Positions 51,003 through 59,417 of a stretch of DNA of 64,000 nucleotides are shown piece by piece. Made by a program: the position numbers and the translations under genes. The DNA is from Hymenobacter negativus (GTDB taxonomy: Bacteria; Bacteroidota; Bacteroidia; Cytophagales; Hymenobacteraceae). The DNA is taken from NCBI RefSeq assembly GCF_016056375.1, contig NZ_JAEDAE010000004.1, positions 248,001 to 312,000 of the forward strand. Direction: 5' to 3'. The notes under the pieces were generated by a model that did not search any database, was not told where the DNA came from, and saw only the letters and a program-made list of their open reading frames with translations. How positions within the stretch are numbered: the first letter of the stretch is position 1; the number at the start of each line of letters is the position of its first letter.

Positions 51003-52202
51003 ATGCTGAACCCCGCCACCATCGTCCTCAAAAACGGAAAAGACCACAGCCTGCGCCGCCGCCACCCCTGGGTGTTTTCGGGCGCCATTGCCCGCGTATT
51101 GGGCGAGCCCCGCGAGGGCGAACCCGTGCGCGTAGAAGCCAGCAACGGCGAGCTGCTGGGCGTGGGCCATTTCTCCAGTGGCGGCTCCATTGCCGTGCGC
51201 ATGCTGGATTTTGGCCCCGAAGCTGAATTGCCGACGGCCAAGTACTGGGAAGGCAAGCTGGGCAATGCCTACCGCCTGCGCCAGCGCCTGGCCCTGACCG
51301 GCACGGCCGATACCAACGTGTTCCGGCTGGTGCACGCCGAGGGCGACGGCCTGCCCGGCCTCATCATCGATGTGTATGGCGACACGGCCGTGGTGCAGGC
51401 CCACAGCGTGGGCATGTACCGCGCGCGGCCTGAAATCGCGGCCGCGCTGCGAGTGGTGTTCGGCGATAAGCTGCGCGCCATTTACGATAAGAGCGCCGAA
51501 ACCGTGCCCGGCAACGCCGTACCCGACGCTCAGAATGGCTACCTGTTTGGCGAAAGCTCGGGCCGCGAGCATATTGTAACCGAAAACGGCCATCAGTTTG
51601 CCGTGGATTGGGAAACGGGGCAGAAAACCGGCTTCTTCATCGACCAGCGCGACAACCGCGAACTGCTGGCCCGTTACTCGCCGGGCCGCAAGGTGCTCAA
51701 CACGTTTTGCTACACCGGCGGCTTCTCGGTATATGCGCTGGAGGCTGGCGCTGAGCTGGTTCACTCCGTCGATTCGAGCAAAAAAGCTATTGCCCTCACC
51801 GAGCGCAACGCCGAATTATCAAACCACGCCGACCGTCACGCCGCCTACCCCGACGACGTGTTGGGCTTCCTCAAAAACCACTCGGCCCAGTACGATTTGC
51901 TGGTGCTCGACCCGCCTGCTTTTGCCAAGCACATGGGCGCCCGCCACGCCGCCCTGATGGGCTACAAGCGCCTGAACATGGCTGGCATTGCGCACCTCGC
52001 GCCCGGCGGGCTGCTGTTCACGTTCTCGTGCTCGCAAGTTGTTAGCCCCGAATTATTTGAGGGCGCGGTACTGGCGGCGGCTATCGAAGCGGGCCGGCCG
52101 GCGCGCATTCTGCACCGCCTCACCCAGCCCGCCGACCACCCGGTGAGCCTATTCCATCCGGAAGGTGCGTACCTGAAAGGGCTGGTACTGGCCGTGGAAT
52201 AA
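51003..52202 (+). CDS. RlmI-like 23S rRNA (cytosine-5-) methyltransferase family protein
   Basis: 399 residues: N-terminal PUA domain (LKNGKDHSLRRRHPWVFSGA, then IARVLGEPREGEPVRVEA), a middle EEHEE-type linker, and a class I methyltransferase. Key parts: KTGFFIDQRDNRELLARYSP, VLNTFCYTGGFSVYALEAGA (SAM motif I), YDLLVLDPPAFAKHMGARHA (DPPAF, motif IV) and FTFSCSQVVSPELF (SCS near the catalytic Cys). RlmI in E. coli makes m5C1962 in 23S rRNA, and this is the closest named relative I can give. The terminator at 52214 follows 12 bases after the stop. Confidence 0.88.
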   Translation: MLNPATIVLKNGKDHSLRRRHPWVFSGAIARVLGEPREGEPVRVEASNGELLGVGHFSSGGSIAVRMLDFGPEAELPTAKYWEGKLGNAYRLRQRLALTGTADTNVFRLVHAEGDGLPGLIIDVYGDTAVVQAHSVGMYRARPEIAAALRVVFGDKLRAIYDKSAETVPGNAVPDAQNGYLFGESSGREHIVTENGHQFAVDWETGQKTGFFIDQRDNRELLARYSPGRKVLNTFCYTGGFSVYALEAGAELVHSVDSSKKAIALTERNAELSNHADRHAAYPDDVLGFLKNHSAQYDLLVLDPPAFAKHMGARHAALMGYKRLNMAGIAHLAPGGLLFTFSCSQVVSPELFEGAVLAAAIEAGRPARILHRLTQPADHPVSLFHPEGAYLKGLVLAVE

Positions 52203-52213
52203 GCTGACTTAAG

Positions 52214-52275
52214 AAATAAAGCGGCGCTCCGGAGTAGACAGCAAATGTTCGCTCCGGAGCGCCGCTTTATTTTTG
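52214..52275 (+). terminator. Bidirectional terminator, overlapping a predicted crtD -7 box
   Basis: Perfect 21-base arms (52214-52234 with 52252-52272; core GCGGCGCTCCGGAG), then TTTG. The U-tract continues as TATTTTTG (52268-52275), which is itself an exact TAnnTTTG box 47 bases before the crtD GTG. End of one transcript and start of the next may share bases. Confidence 0.75.
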
Positions 52276-52322
52276 GCCGCTTCGGCTAAACTTCTCCCCC
52301 CGCTGCGGCGGTTAGCAGTCCA

Positions 52323-53828
52323 GTGTTCAGAAAGAAAATCAAAATAGCACCTTCCCGCCAGCCGGTGGCCGTTATCGGCGCGGGTATTGCGGGGCTGGCC
52401 ACGGCGGCGCGGCTGGCGGTGGCCGGGCACCCCGTGACGGTATTTGAGGCCGGGGCCACATTCGGAGGCAAGATGCACCAGTTTGCGCTGCCCGGCGGGT
52501 ACCGGTTCGATGCCGGGCCGTCCTTATTTACGCTGCCGCAGCTGGTGGATGATATTTTCCGGCTGGCCCAGCGCGAACCCGCCGACTACTTCCGCTACGA
52601 GCGGCTCGACCCCATCACCCGCTACTTTTTTGCCGATGGCACTCAACTTACGGCCTGGGCTGAGGCGACGAAATTTGCGACTGAGGTGGAAGAGAAACTA
52701 GGCACGCCAGCGGCGGCCGTTACGCAGTTTCTGGCCCGCGCCGGGCGGGCGTATGATGCTACAGCGGGTACCTTCCTGCACAAGTCTTTGCACAAAGCCG
52801 GCACCTATTTCAGCCCCGAAACGCTGAAAGCTGTGGCCGCCCTGCCGCAGCTAGGCCTGCTGGGCACCATGCACCAGCGCCACGAAAAGGCCTTTGGCAA
52901 TGACCCGCGCCTCGTGCAACTATTCGACAGATACGCGACCTACAATGGCTCTGACCCCTACCAAGCCCCGGCCACGCTGAGCATGATTCCGCACCTGGAG
53001 CACGGCATTGGCGCTTTTTACCCCGAAGGCGGCATTTATGCCATTGCCGAAAGCCTGAACCGGCTGGCCACCGAGTTCGGCGTGAAATTCCGCTACAACG
53101 AAGCCGTGGAGGAAATTATCGTGGCTGATGGCCGCGTGACGGGTCTGCGCACAGCGCAGGACGTGTACGACTTCGGCCGCGTGGTGAGCAACATGGACGT
53201 GGTGCCTACCTACCGCCGCCTGCTGCCCCGCGAGCCCGCTCCCGAGCGCACCCTAAGCCAGCCCCGTTCCTCATCGGCGCTGATTTTTTATTGGGGCATC
53301 AGCCGCGAATTTCCCGAGCTGGATTTGCACAACATTTTCTTCTCGGCTGATTACCAGCGGGAACTCAAGTCCATCTTCCAGCAGAAAACCGTGGCCGATG
53401 ATGTGACGGTGTACGTGAACATCACCTCCAAAAAAACGCCTACCGATGCCCCGCCCGGCCACGAAAACTGGTTTGTGATGGTGAACGTGCCCCACGACCA
53501 GGGCCAGGACTGGCCGGCCCTCACCCAGCAAACCCGCGCCGCCGTGCTGCGTAAGCTGAGCCAGGCATTGGGCACCGACATCAGGCCGCTGATTGCCACC
53601 GAAAAAATCTGGACGCCGCCCGGCATTGCCGCCGATACCTCGTCGTTTGGCGGGGCGCTTTACGGTAGTTCCAGCAACAACGCGCTGGCGGCCTTTCTGC
53701 GGCACCCCAATTTTTCGGGGCGGCTCGAAGGGCTGTACTTTTGCGGTGGTTCGGTGCATCCGGGCGGCGGTATTCCGCTGTGCCTGCTGTCGGCCAAAAT
53801 CGTTTCGTCTTTAATTAATGAGGGATAA
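52323..53828 (+). CDS. crtD: CrtD/CrtI-family carotenoid desaturase
   Basis: FAD-dependent amine-oxidase-fold desaturase, 501 residues, GTG start (MFRKKIKIAPSRQPVAVIGA). The dinucleotide-binding motif is VAVIGAGIAGLATAARLAVA, followed by VFEAGATFGGKMHQFALPGG; the C-terminus LEGLYFCGGSVHPGGGIPLC is a CrtI-family end. Because it is followed directly by a cruF-type hydratase gene, the likely role is 3,4-desaturation of a hydroxylated carotenoid (CrtD) and not phytoene desaturation. A true CrtI cannot be excluded by sequence alone. No crtB lies in the window. Confidence 0.85.
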   Translation: MFRKKIKIAPSRQPVAVIGAGIAGLATAARLAVAGHPVTVFEAGATFGGKMHQFALPGGYRFDAGPSLFTLPQLVDDIFRLAQREPADYFRYERLDPITRYFFADGTQLTAWAEATKFATEVEEKLGTPAAAVTQFLARAGRAYDATAGTFLHKSLHKAGTYFSPETLKAVAALPQLGLLGTMHQRHEKAFGNDPRLVQLFDRYATYNGSDPYQAPATLSMIPHLEHGIGAFYPEGGIYAIAESLNRLATEFGVKFRYNEAVEEIIVADGRVTGLRTAQDVYDFGRVVSNMDVVPTYRRLLPREPAPERTLSQPRSSSALIFYWGISREFPELDLHNIFFSADYQRELKSIFQQKTVADDVTVYVNITSKKTPTDAPPGHENWFVMVNVPHDQGQDWPALTQQTRAAVLRKLSQALGTDIRPLIATEKIWTPPGIAADTSSFGGALYGSSSNNALAAFLRHPNFSGRLEGLYFCGGSVHPGGGIPLCLLSAKIVSSLINEG

Positions 53829-53937
53829 GGGATAGGGAATAAGAAAAGGGAGCGGCGACCGAATATTGTTGCGATTGCTCAACTTCCTGATTTCCATTGC
53901 CGACCTATCCCCTTTTCCTTATTCCGCTTTCCCTCCA
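53817..53937. repeat. Palindromic spacer built from GGGATAAGG words
   Basis: Left words GGGATAAGGGATAGGGAATAAG and AAAAGGGAGCGG (53822-53855) are near-complement to CCTATCCCCTTTTCCTTATT and CCGCTTTCCCTCC (53904-53937), with small indels. The left arm includes the crtD stop (TAA 53826-53828), the right arm abuts the cruF ATG at 53937. The middle (53856-53903) is unrelated. Confidence 0.7.
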
Positions 53938-54614
53938 TGGTTGACTACACCGAGCCGCTCCCGGCCGCGACTAACCGCCGGCTGCGTGTGGCCCAGGGCC
54001 TGGTGTTGCTGTTTCATTTCACCGGTTTTGTGGGGCTGGCTTTTTCCCAAAACCCCGATTTCTACCTGCGCTTTACGCCGCTCACGCTGGGGCTCACGGC
54101 GCTGCTGCTGCTGTGGTTCCAGCCGAAGCGCGATGCCAGCTTCTGGGGCTTTTGCCTCACGGTGGTGCTGCTGGGTTTCGGGGCCGAGTTTGTGGGCGTG
54201 AACACGGGCCGGTTTTTCGGGCACTACACCTACGGCGATACGCTGGGCTTTAAACTATTCGATGCCCAGCCCTTCAAAGGCGTACCGCCGATGATTGGCC
54301 TGAACTGGCTGGTGCTCACCTACCTATGCGGCATGCTGGTGCGCTACTTGCCGCTGGGCGAGCTGCCGCGCATCCTGCTGGCGGCCGGGCTTATGGTGGG
54401 CTTCGATGCCTGCCTGGAGCCGGTGGCCGGGCGCTTCGATTTCTGGCACTGGTCGGCGGGCGTGATTCCGTTCCAAAATTTCCGCGACTGGTTCATCTTT
54501 GCCTGTATCTTGCAGATGCTGTTCAACCGCACCACCTTCACCAAGCGCAACCCGCTGGTGCCGCTGGTGTACATCACGCAACTGCTATTTTTCTTTCTGC
54601 TCGGGGCACTCTAA
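53937..54614 (+). CDS. cruF: CruF-type carotenoid 1,2-hydratase
   Basis: 225 residues, about six membrane helices, DUF422/CruF family. Conserved: FGAEFVGVNTGRFFGHYTYG, LFDAQPFKGVPPMIGLNWLV and DFWHWSAGVIPFQNFRDWFI, the last a hallmark of the family with its WHW and NF..WF residues. Adds water to the psi end of a carotene, giving 1-hydroxy-carotenoids. With CrtD it should yield 3,4-didehydro-1-hydroxy end groups such as those of saproxanthin- or flexixanthin-type pigments (pathway inferred). It follows crtD after the spacer palindrome. Confidence 0.9.
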   Translation: MVDYTEPLPAATNRRLRVAQGLVLLFHFTGFVGLAFSQNPDFYLRFTPLTLGLTALLLLWFQPKRDASFWGFCLTVVLLGFGAEFVGVNTGRFFGHYTYGDTLGFKLFDAQPFKGVPPMIGLNWLVLTYLCGMLVRYLPLGELPRILLAAGLMVGFDACLEPVAGRFDFWHWSAGVIPFQNFRDWFIFACILQMLFNRTTFTKRNPLVPLVYITQLLFFFLLGAL

Positions 54615-54697
54615 CCGGCGCGACAGCGTTCGGCCCGACGCCAGCCCCCCTCTCGCTCGCACTTTCCCTTCTGAAAACAGACTTACGCTTTCCCTGG

Positions 54698-55312
54698 ATG
54701 CCTGATTTTACGCTGCCGACGGCTTCTCTGGAAGCCGCCATGCCGGTCTTTTACCGCTACGGCCTGCACACCGCGCCCGATGCCGTACTGGCCACCACCC
54801 TGCACACCACCGAGGCCGACCTGGCGGCCCAGTTTCCCAGCCGCGAGCTGTTGGTGCACCACGCCATTCTGGCCGACATAGAGCGCCAGAAGCGCGAACA
54901 CGTGGAATTGTTTGCCCAATACTCGTCGGCCGTGGAGCGCCTGTACGGCTTGCTGCAGCTGGGCCTGCGCGACTTGGCCGCCGTGCCGGGTCAATTTTAC
55001 GTCGACCTGCAAACTGGGTTCCCCAAGACGTGGGAAGCGGCCATGGACAACGTAAACACCTACTCGGCTCCGCAGCTTCAACAGCTGCTGAATGACGGCA
55101 TTCGCAACCGAATGTTCCGCTCGGACATTAACATTCAGCTGGTTACCAAGATTATTGTGGAGCAGTTGAACATGCTGCTCAACCCGCAGGTGTTCCCGCC
55201 CGACCGCTACAACATGCGCGAAGTTTTCCGCAGCATTTTCCTGTACTACATTCGGGGCATCTGCACCGAAGAAGGCGCGCGGATTGCGGCCGAGCATTTT
55301 GCCCGGCTGTAG
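54698..55312 (+). CDS. TetR/AcrR-family regulator, atypical HTH
   Basis: 204 residues. The N-terminal helix-turn-helix region (LEAAMPVFYRYGLHTAPDAV, TTEADLAAQFPSRELLVHHA) has TetR topology, but the usual 'GVSKGTLYxHF' recognition segment is changed to TTEADLAAQF, with no Tyr-His pair. The C-terminal helical domain (IQLVTKIIVEQLNMLLNPQV) resembles the TetR ligand domain. The first M used, MPDFTLPTASLEAAM, lies 83 bases after cruF; it may be in the crtD-cruF transcript. Ligand and targets unknown. Confidence 0.75.
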   Translation: MPDFTLPTASLEAAMPVFYRYGLHTAPDAVLATTLHTTEADLAAQFPSRELLVHHAILADIERQKREHVELFAQYSSAVERLYGLLQLGLRDLAAVPGQFYVDLQTGFPKTWEAAMDNVNTYSAPQLQQLLNDGIRNRMFRSDINIQLVTKIIVEQLNMLLNPQVFPPDRYNMREVFRSIFLYYIRGICTEEGARIAAEHFARL

Positions 55313-55352
55313 GCAGCTCCGGCGTCGCGGCCGGGGGTAACTCTCTGTACCG

Positions 55353-57074
55353 ATGCGTTTACCAATACTGAGCGGCTGGCTGGTGCCGGCCGCCGCGGGC
55401 CTGCTGCTGGCGGGCTGCCAGGGCAAAACCTCGTCGTCGGAAACGGCCCAAACCACGGCCCAAACCGAAGCTGCGCCCACTGATACCGCCAGCGTGCCAG
55501 CTCCCAACGACGGCATCACGCCCGCCCTCATGGCGCATCATATCAAGGTGCTGGCTTCGGATGAGTTTCAGGGCCGACGGCCGTTCACGGCGGGCGAAGA
55601 GAAAGCCACGGCTTACTTGGCTTCGGAGTTTAAAAAACTGGGGTTGCAGCCGGGGGCTAATGGCTCGTATTTCCAGGCGGTGCCACTGGTGGAAATTGCG
55701 GGCCAGCCCGACTCGATTGCGACGGTAACGGGCAACGGCAAGACCCTGCAGCTGAAGTACCGGCAGGATTTTATGTTCCTGACCGAGCAGGAAAAGCCAG
55801 TGGTCAGCATCAAGGATTCACCGCTGGTGTTTGCCGGCTACGGCGTGACGGCCCCCGAGTATAACTGGGACGACTACGCCGGCCTCGATGTGAAAGGCAA
55901 AACAGTGGTGGTGCTCATCAACGACCCCGGCAACGCGGGCAACGACACCACCATGTTCAAGGGCAAGGCCATGACTTACTACGGCCGCTGGATGTATAAA
56001 TACGAGGAGGCCGCCCGCCACGGGGCCACCGGCCTGCTCATCATCCACGACACCCAGCCCGCCTCCTACCCCTGGACGGTGGTGCAAAGCAGCAACGGTG
56101 GGGCCAAGCTGCACCCCCAGACGCCCGACCACGGCGCCAGCAAAGTGGCCCTCGAAGGCTGGATGACCCTCGACGCGGCCAAGCGCCTCTTCACGGCCGC
56201 CGGCCAGAACTACGACGAAGCCTACGCCGCTGCCAACCGCCCCGGCTTCCGCGGCCGGGCCATGAACCTGCGCCTGAGCACCACTATCCACAACAAAATC
56301 ACGCGCAAAACCTCGAAAAACGTGGTGGCCGTGCTGCCAGGCACCACCCACCCGAAGGAGTACATCATCTACTCGGCGCACTGGGACCACTTGGGCATTG
56401 GCAAGCCCATTGCGGGCGACTCGATTTACAACGGCGCGCTCGACAACGCCAGCGGCTGCGCCGGCCTGCTGGCCATTGCCAATGCCTTCAAGCAGGCCAA
56501 GGAAAAACCGCAGCGAAGCATCGTGTTCCTGGCCGTGACGGGCGAAGAGCAGGGCCTGCTGGGCTCGGACTACTACGCCCAGCACCCGCTGTTTCCGGTG
56601 GCCAGCACGGTTGCTGATATTAACATGGACGAGTTGCTGGCCTTCGGGCCGATGCGCGATGTGACCATCGTGGGCTACGGGCAGTCGGATCTGGACGACT
56701 ACGCCCGCGCCGCCGCTAAGGAGCAGAACCGCTACGTCATCCCTTTTCAACACCCTGAAACCGGCAGCTTCTACCGTTCCGACCACTTCAGCTTCGCCAA
56801 AGTGGGCATTCCGGCGCTCTACGCCAGCGGGCAGTTCGACAGCCGCCTGCACGGCAAAGCCTTCGCCGAAAAGCAGCGCAAAGACTTCGAAGAGAAAGCC
56901 TACCACCAGCCCGCCGACCAGTTCGACCCAGCTTGGGACCTGCGCGGCGCGGCCGAAGATGCCCGCTTCATGTTCCGCGTAGGCCAGCAGCTGGCCAGCG
57001 AAACCACTTTTCCGAATTGGAAGAATGGCTCGGAGTTTAAGGCCACGCGGGAGAAGAGCAGGGCCGGCAAATAG
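55353..57074 (+). CDS. M28 family zinc aminopeptidase, lipoprotein
   Basis: 573 residues. Lipobox LLAGC (Cys22) in VPAAAGLLLAGCQGKTSSSE; a Thr/Ala-rich linker to ~50; then the peptidase with a PA-domain insertion (GYGVTAPEYNWDDYAGLDVK to about residue 270). Zinc ligands and catalytic Glu: SAHWDHLG (about 342), ALDNASGCAG (about 363), GEEQGLLG (397), DINMDELLA (424), SDHFSF (475). It probably digests peptides at the outer or inner membrane surface. It is a paralogue of the peptidase half of the 3011-4846 fusion. Convergent with the 57182 gene, with an inverted repeat between. Confidence 0.93.
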   Translation: MRLPILSGWLVPAAAGLLLAGCQGKTSSSETAQTTAQTEAAPTDTASVPAPNDGITPALMAHHIKVLASDEFQGRRPFTAGEEKATAYLASEFKKLGLQPGANGSYFQAVPLVEIAGQPDSIATVTGNGKTLQLKYRQDFMFLTEQEKPVVSIKDSPLVFAGYGVTAPEYNWDDYAGLDVKGKTVVVLINDPGNAGNDTTMFKGKAMTYYGRWMYKYEEAARHGATGLLIIHDTQPASYPWTVVQSSNGGAKLHPQTPDHGASKVALEGWMTLDAAKRLFTAAGQNYDEAYAAANRPGFRGRAMNLRLSTTIHNKITRKTSKNVVAVLPGTTHPKEYIIYSAHWDHLGIGKPIAGDSIYNGALDNASGCAGLLAIANAFKQAKEKPQRSIVFLAVTGEEQGLLGSDYYAQHPLFPVASTVADINMDELLAFGPMRDVTIVGYGQSDLDDYARAAAKEQNRYVIPFQHPETGSFYRSDHFSFAKVGIPALYASGQFDSRLHGKAFAEKQRKDFEEKAYHQPADQFDPAWDLRGAAEDARFMFRVGQQLASETTFPNWKNGSEFKATREKSRAGK

Positions 57075-57085
57075 GGCCTGTTAGG

Positions 57086-57188
57086 GATGCAGAGACGCAA
57101 TATTTTGCGTCTCGTCGTTGAGTTGTTAGAACCGTGTCCGCATTGTATCGCCCTAACGACGAGACGCAAAATATTGCTTCTCTATATC
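57086..57188. repeat. Nested inverted repeat between convergent genes
   Basis: Arms 57086-57119 and 57155-57188 pair 31 of 34 (core CAATATTTTGCGTCTCGTCG). Each arm is itself a small palindrome (GAGACGCAA...TTGCGTCTC). The right arm covers the stop codon (57182-57184) of the reverse gene, and the left arm begins 11 bases after the M28 stop. A 35-base centre separates the arms. No U-run, no coding. Confidence 0.85.
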
Positions 57189-57610
57189 AGCAGCCAGCCC
57201 AGCAGCCCGGCCCGCGCCGTCCAGGCCAGCGTGCGCAGCCAGTTGGTGCGCGTGAGGCCGTCGATGGCAATGTAGTCGTAGCCTTGTTCGAGGCGGTTAT
57301 GGAAGGGCACCGCGATGAAGAACGTGGCCGCCCACACCAGCCCCACCAGCCCCAGGCTCCACCAGCCGGCCCCGTGGGGCAGCGCGGTGCGGCCGGCCCA
57401 GGCCAGCCAGATGGCCAGGCCCAGCTCCAGCACCATGGGGGCCATCACCACGTAGCTCATGCGGCGGGTGTGAGCCGCGTGAAAGGCTGCCCACGCCTCC
57501 TTTGACACCTTGCCAAAGCTGGGGTAATGCACCACCTGCACCGTCCAGATGAGGCCGGTGAGGTAGGCGGCAGCGGCGAAATTGAGCAAAAGCAGGAGGC
57601 GTAGCGACAT
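57182..57610 (-). CDS. Small integral membrane protein of unknown function
   Basis: 142 residues, about four membrane helices (LLLLNFAAAAYLTGLIWTVQ, VVMAPMVLELGLAIWLAW, GLVGLVWAATFFIAVPFHNR, WTARAGLLGWLLI). The first loop carries VHYPSFGKVSKEAWAAFHAA and HTRRM; the 'FH..HTRRM' pattern is one I have seen in short Bacteroidota membrane proteins, but no family name can be given. The start at 57610 (MSLRLLLLLNF) removes 48 unlikely residues. Its stop lies inside the inverted repeat. Confidence 0.75.
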   Translation of the reverse strand: MSLRLLLLLNFAAAAYLTGLIWTVQVVHYPSFGKVSKEAWAAFHAAHTRRMSYVVMAPMVLELGLAIWLAWAGRTALPHGAGWWSLGLVGLVWAATFFIAVPFHNRLEQGYDYIAIDGLTRTNWLRTLAWTARAGLLGWLLI

Positions 57611-57769
57611 GAGCAGAAAAATAATTTCGCCGGAAACATAGCGGTTTTCGGGGGCATGCGCGGTACGCAAACGTTCCCGTGAGAAGGGGCCGAAATCAGC
57701 ACGGCGGGCCAATATTTCCGTACCCATACGCTGTTGCGTAGGTTCGCACCGCACTTTTTGCCCATTACC

Positions 57770-59404
57770 ATGGCTGTAAGCACCTCAACCCTGACCCAAC
57801 TCTTTCCGCCCGACGCGGCGGCCATTCCCGAAGCCTGGCGCCTCGCCGAGCCGCTGCACCAGCGCCAGTACCTGCTCGACGGCGAGCTGCGCGAGTGGGC
57901 CGGCCCCACCCAGGAAGTCGTCTCGCCCATGTTTGAGCGCCGGCCCGACGGCTCGCTCGCGCCCCGCGTCATCGGTTCCTACCCACTGCTTGACGAGGCC
58001 GAAGCCCTCAAAGCCCTCGATGCCGCCGTGCGCGCCTATAACTTCGGCCGGGGCGAGTGGCCCATGCTGAGCGTGGCCGAACGCATCGCGGCCGTCGAGA
58101 AATTCACCCGCCTCATTGTGGCCCGCAAGGCCGAAATCGTGAAGCTGCTGCTCTGGGAAATCGGCAAGTCGACGGTTGACTCGGAGAAGGAGTTCGACCG
58201 TACTGTGGACTACATCCATGCCACCATCAACGCTCTCAAGGACCTGGACCGCGACTCGTCGCGCTTCACCATCACCGAAGGCATCATCGGCCAGATTCGG
58301 CGCTCGCCGCTGGGCGTGGTGCTCTGCATGGGCCCCTTCAACTACCCGCTGAACGAGACGTTCTGCATGCTGATTCCGGCCCTCATCATGGGCAACACGG
58401 TCCTTTTCAAACCTCCGAAACACGGCACCCTGCTGCACTTCCCGCTGCTGGCCGCCTTTGCCGAAGCCTTCCCCAAAGGCGTGGTGAACACCGTGTACGG
58501 GCGCGGCAACGCGGTGGTACCGGCCCTTATGGCCTCGGGCAAGATTGACGCGCTGGGGCTCATCGGCAGCAGCCGCGTGGCCGATTCGCTCAAGAAAATG
58601 CACCCCAAGAGCAACCGCCTGCGCGCCATTCTCGGGCTCGATGCCAAGAACGTGGCCATCGTCATGCCCGATGCCGACCTGGACGTGGCCGTGAAGGAAT
58701 CGGTGCTCGGCTCGCTCAGCTTCAACGGCCAGCGCTGCACCGCGCTCAAGCTGTTTATGGTGCACGAAAGCATTGCCGAAGATTTCGTGCAGCGCTTCGC
58801 CGCCGAAATCAACAAGCTGAAACCCGGCATGCCTTGGGACGCGGGCGTGAACATCACGCCCCTGCCCGAGCCCCAAAAACCCAATTATTTGGCCGAAGTC
58901 ATTGCCGATGCCCAGGCCCAGGGCGCCCGCGTGATGAACGAAGGCGGTGGCACCACGGCCGGCCCGCTGGTGTACCCCGCTCTGCTATTCCCCGTGAAGG
59001 CCGGCATGAAGGTGTGGCGCGAGGAGCAGTTCGGCCCGGTGGTGCCGGTGGCCTCCTTCGCCAACGTCGACAAAGCCATCCAGTACATCATCGACTCCGA
59101 CCACGGCCAGCAGGTGAGCATTTTCGGTTCGGAATCGCAGGAGGTGGCCGACCTCATCGACCAGCTCGTGAACCAGGTGAGCCGCGTGAACATCAACGCC
59201 CAGTGCCAGCGCGGGCCCGACACCTTCCCCTTCACCGGCCGCAAGGACTCGGCCGAAGGAACCCTCTCGGTGTACGACGCGCTGCGCTCGTTCAGCATCC
59301 GCACCGTAGTAGCCACCAAGCAGACCGAGGCCAACAAGCACCTCTTCAACGAAATCGTGGACGGCCAGGAAAGCAGCTTCCTCAGCACCCGCTTTATTCT
59401 GTAA
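57770..59404 (+). CDS. GapN-like aldehyde dehydrogenase (NADP-dependent G3P dehydrogenase family)
   Basis: 544 residues, longer than the usual ~480. Aldehyde dehydrogenase fold: substrate-side motif LCMGPFNYPLNETFCMLIPA, cofactor site GNTVLFKPPKHG, catalytic Cys in SLSFNGQRCTALKLFMVHES (about 323), WREEQFGPVVPVASF, and INAQCQRGPDTFPFTGRKDS, a stretch shared with non-phosphorylating G3P dehydrogenases. The usual general-base Glu (xELGGK) is replaced: the frame reads LRAILGLDAKNVAIV, Ile at the Glu position with two extra residues. Thus a named activity is a family guess. It would produce NADPH and 3-phosphoglycerate if it acts as GapN. ATG at 57770. Confidence 0.85.
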   Translation: MAVSTSTLTQLFPPDAAAIPEAWRLAEPLHQRQYLLDGELREWAGPTQEVVSPMFERRPDGSLAPRVIGSYPLLDEAEALKALDAAVRAYNFGRGEWPMLSVAERIAAVEKFTRLIVARKAEIVKLLLWEIGKSTVDSEKEFDRTVDYIHATINALKDLDRDSSRFTITEGIIGQIRRSPLGVVLCMGPFNYPLNETFCMLIPALIMGNTVLFKPPKHGTLLHFPLLAAFAEAFPKGVVNTVYGRGNAVVPALMASGKIDALGLIGSSRVADSLKKMHPKSNRLRAILGLDAKNVAIVMPDADLDVAVKESVLGSLSFNGQRCTALKLFMVHESIAEDFVQRFAAEINKLKPGMPWDAGVNITPLPEPQKPNYLAEVIADAQAQGARVMNEGGGTTAGPLVYPALLFPVKAGMKVWREEQFGPVVPVASFANVDKAIQYIIDSDHGQQVSIFGSESQEVADLIDQLVNQVSRVNINAQCQRGPDTFPFTGRKDSAEGTLSVYDALRSFSIRTVVATKQTEANKHLFNEIVDGQESSFLSTRFIL

Positions 59405-59417
59405 GGGCGGCATTTGG

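Noticed and set aside
53937..55312. A single long frame running from within cruF into the regulator (starting at 54326)
   Set aside because: The first part overlaps cruF in another frame with no domain. The regulator begins at 54698, where its helix-turn-helix starts.
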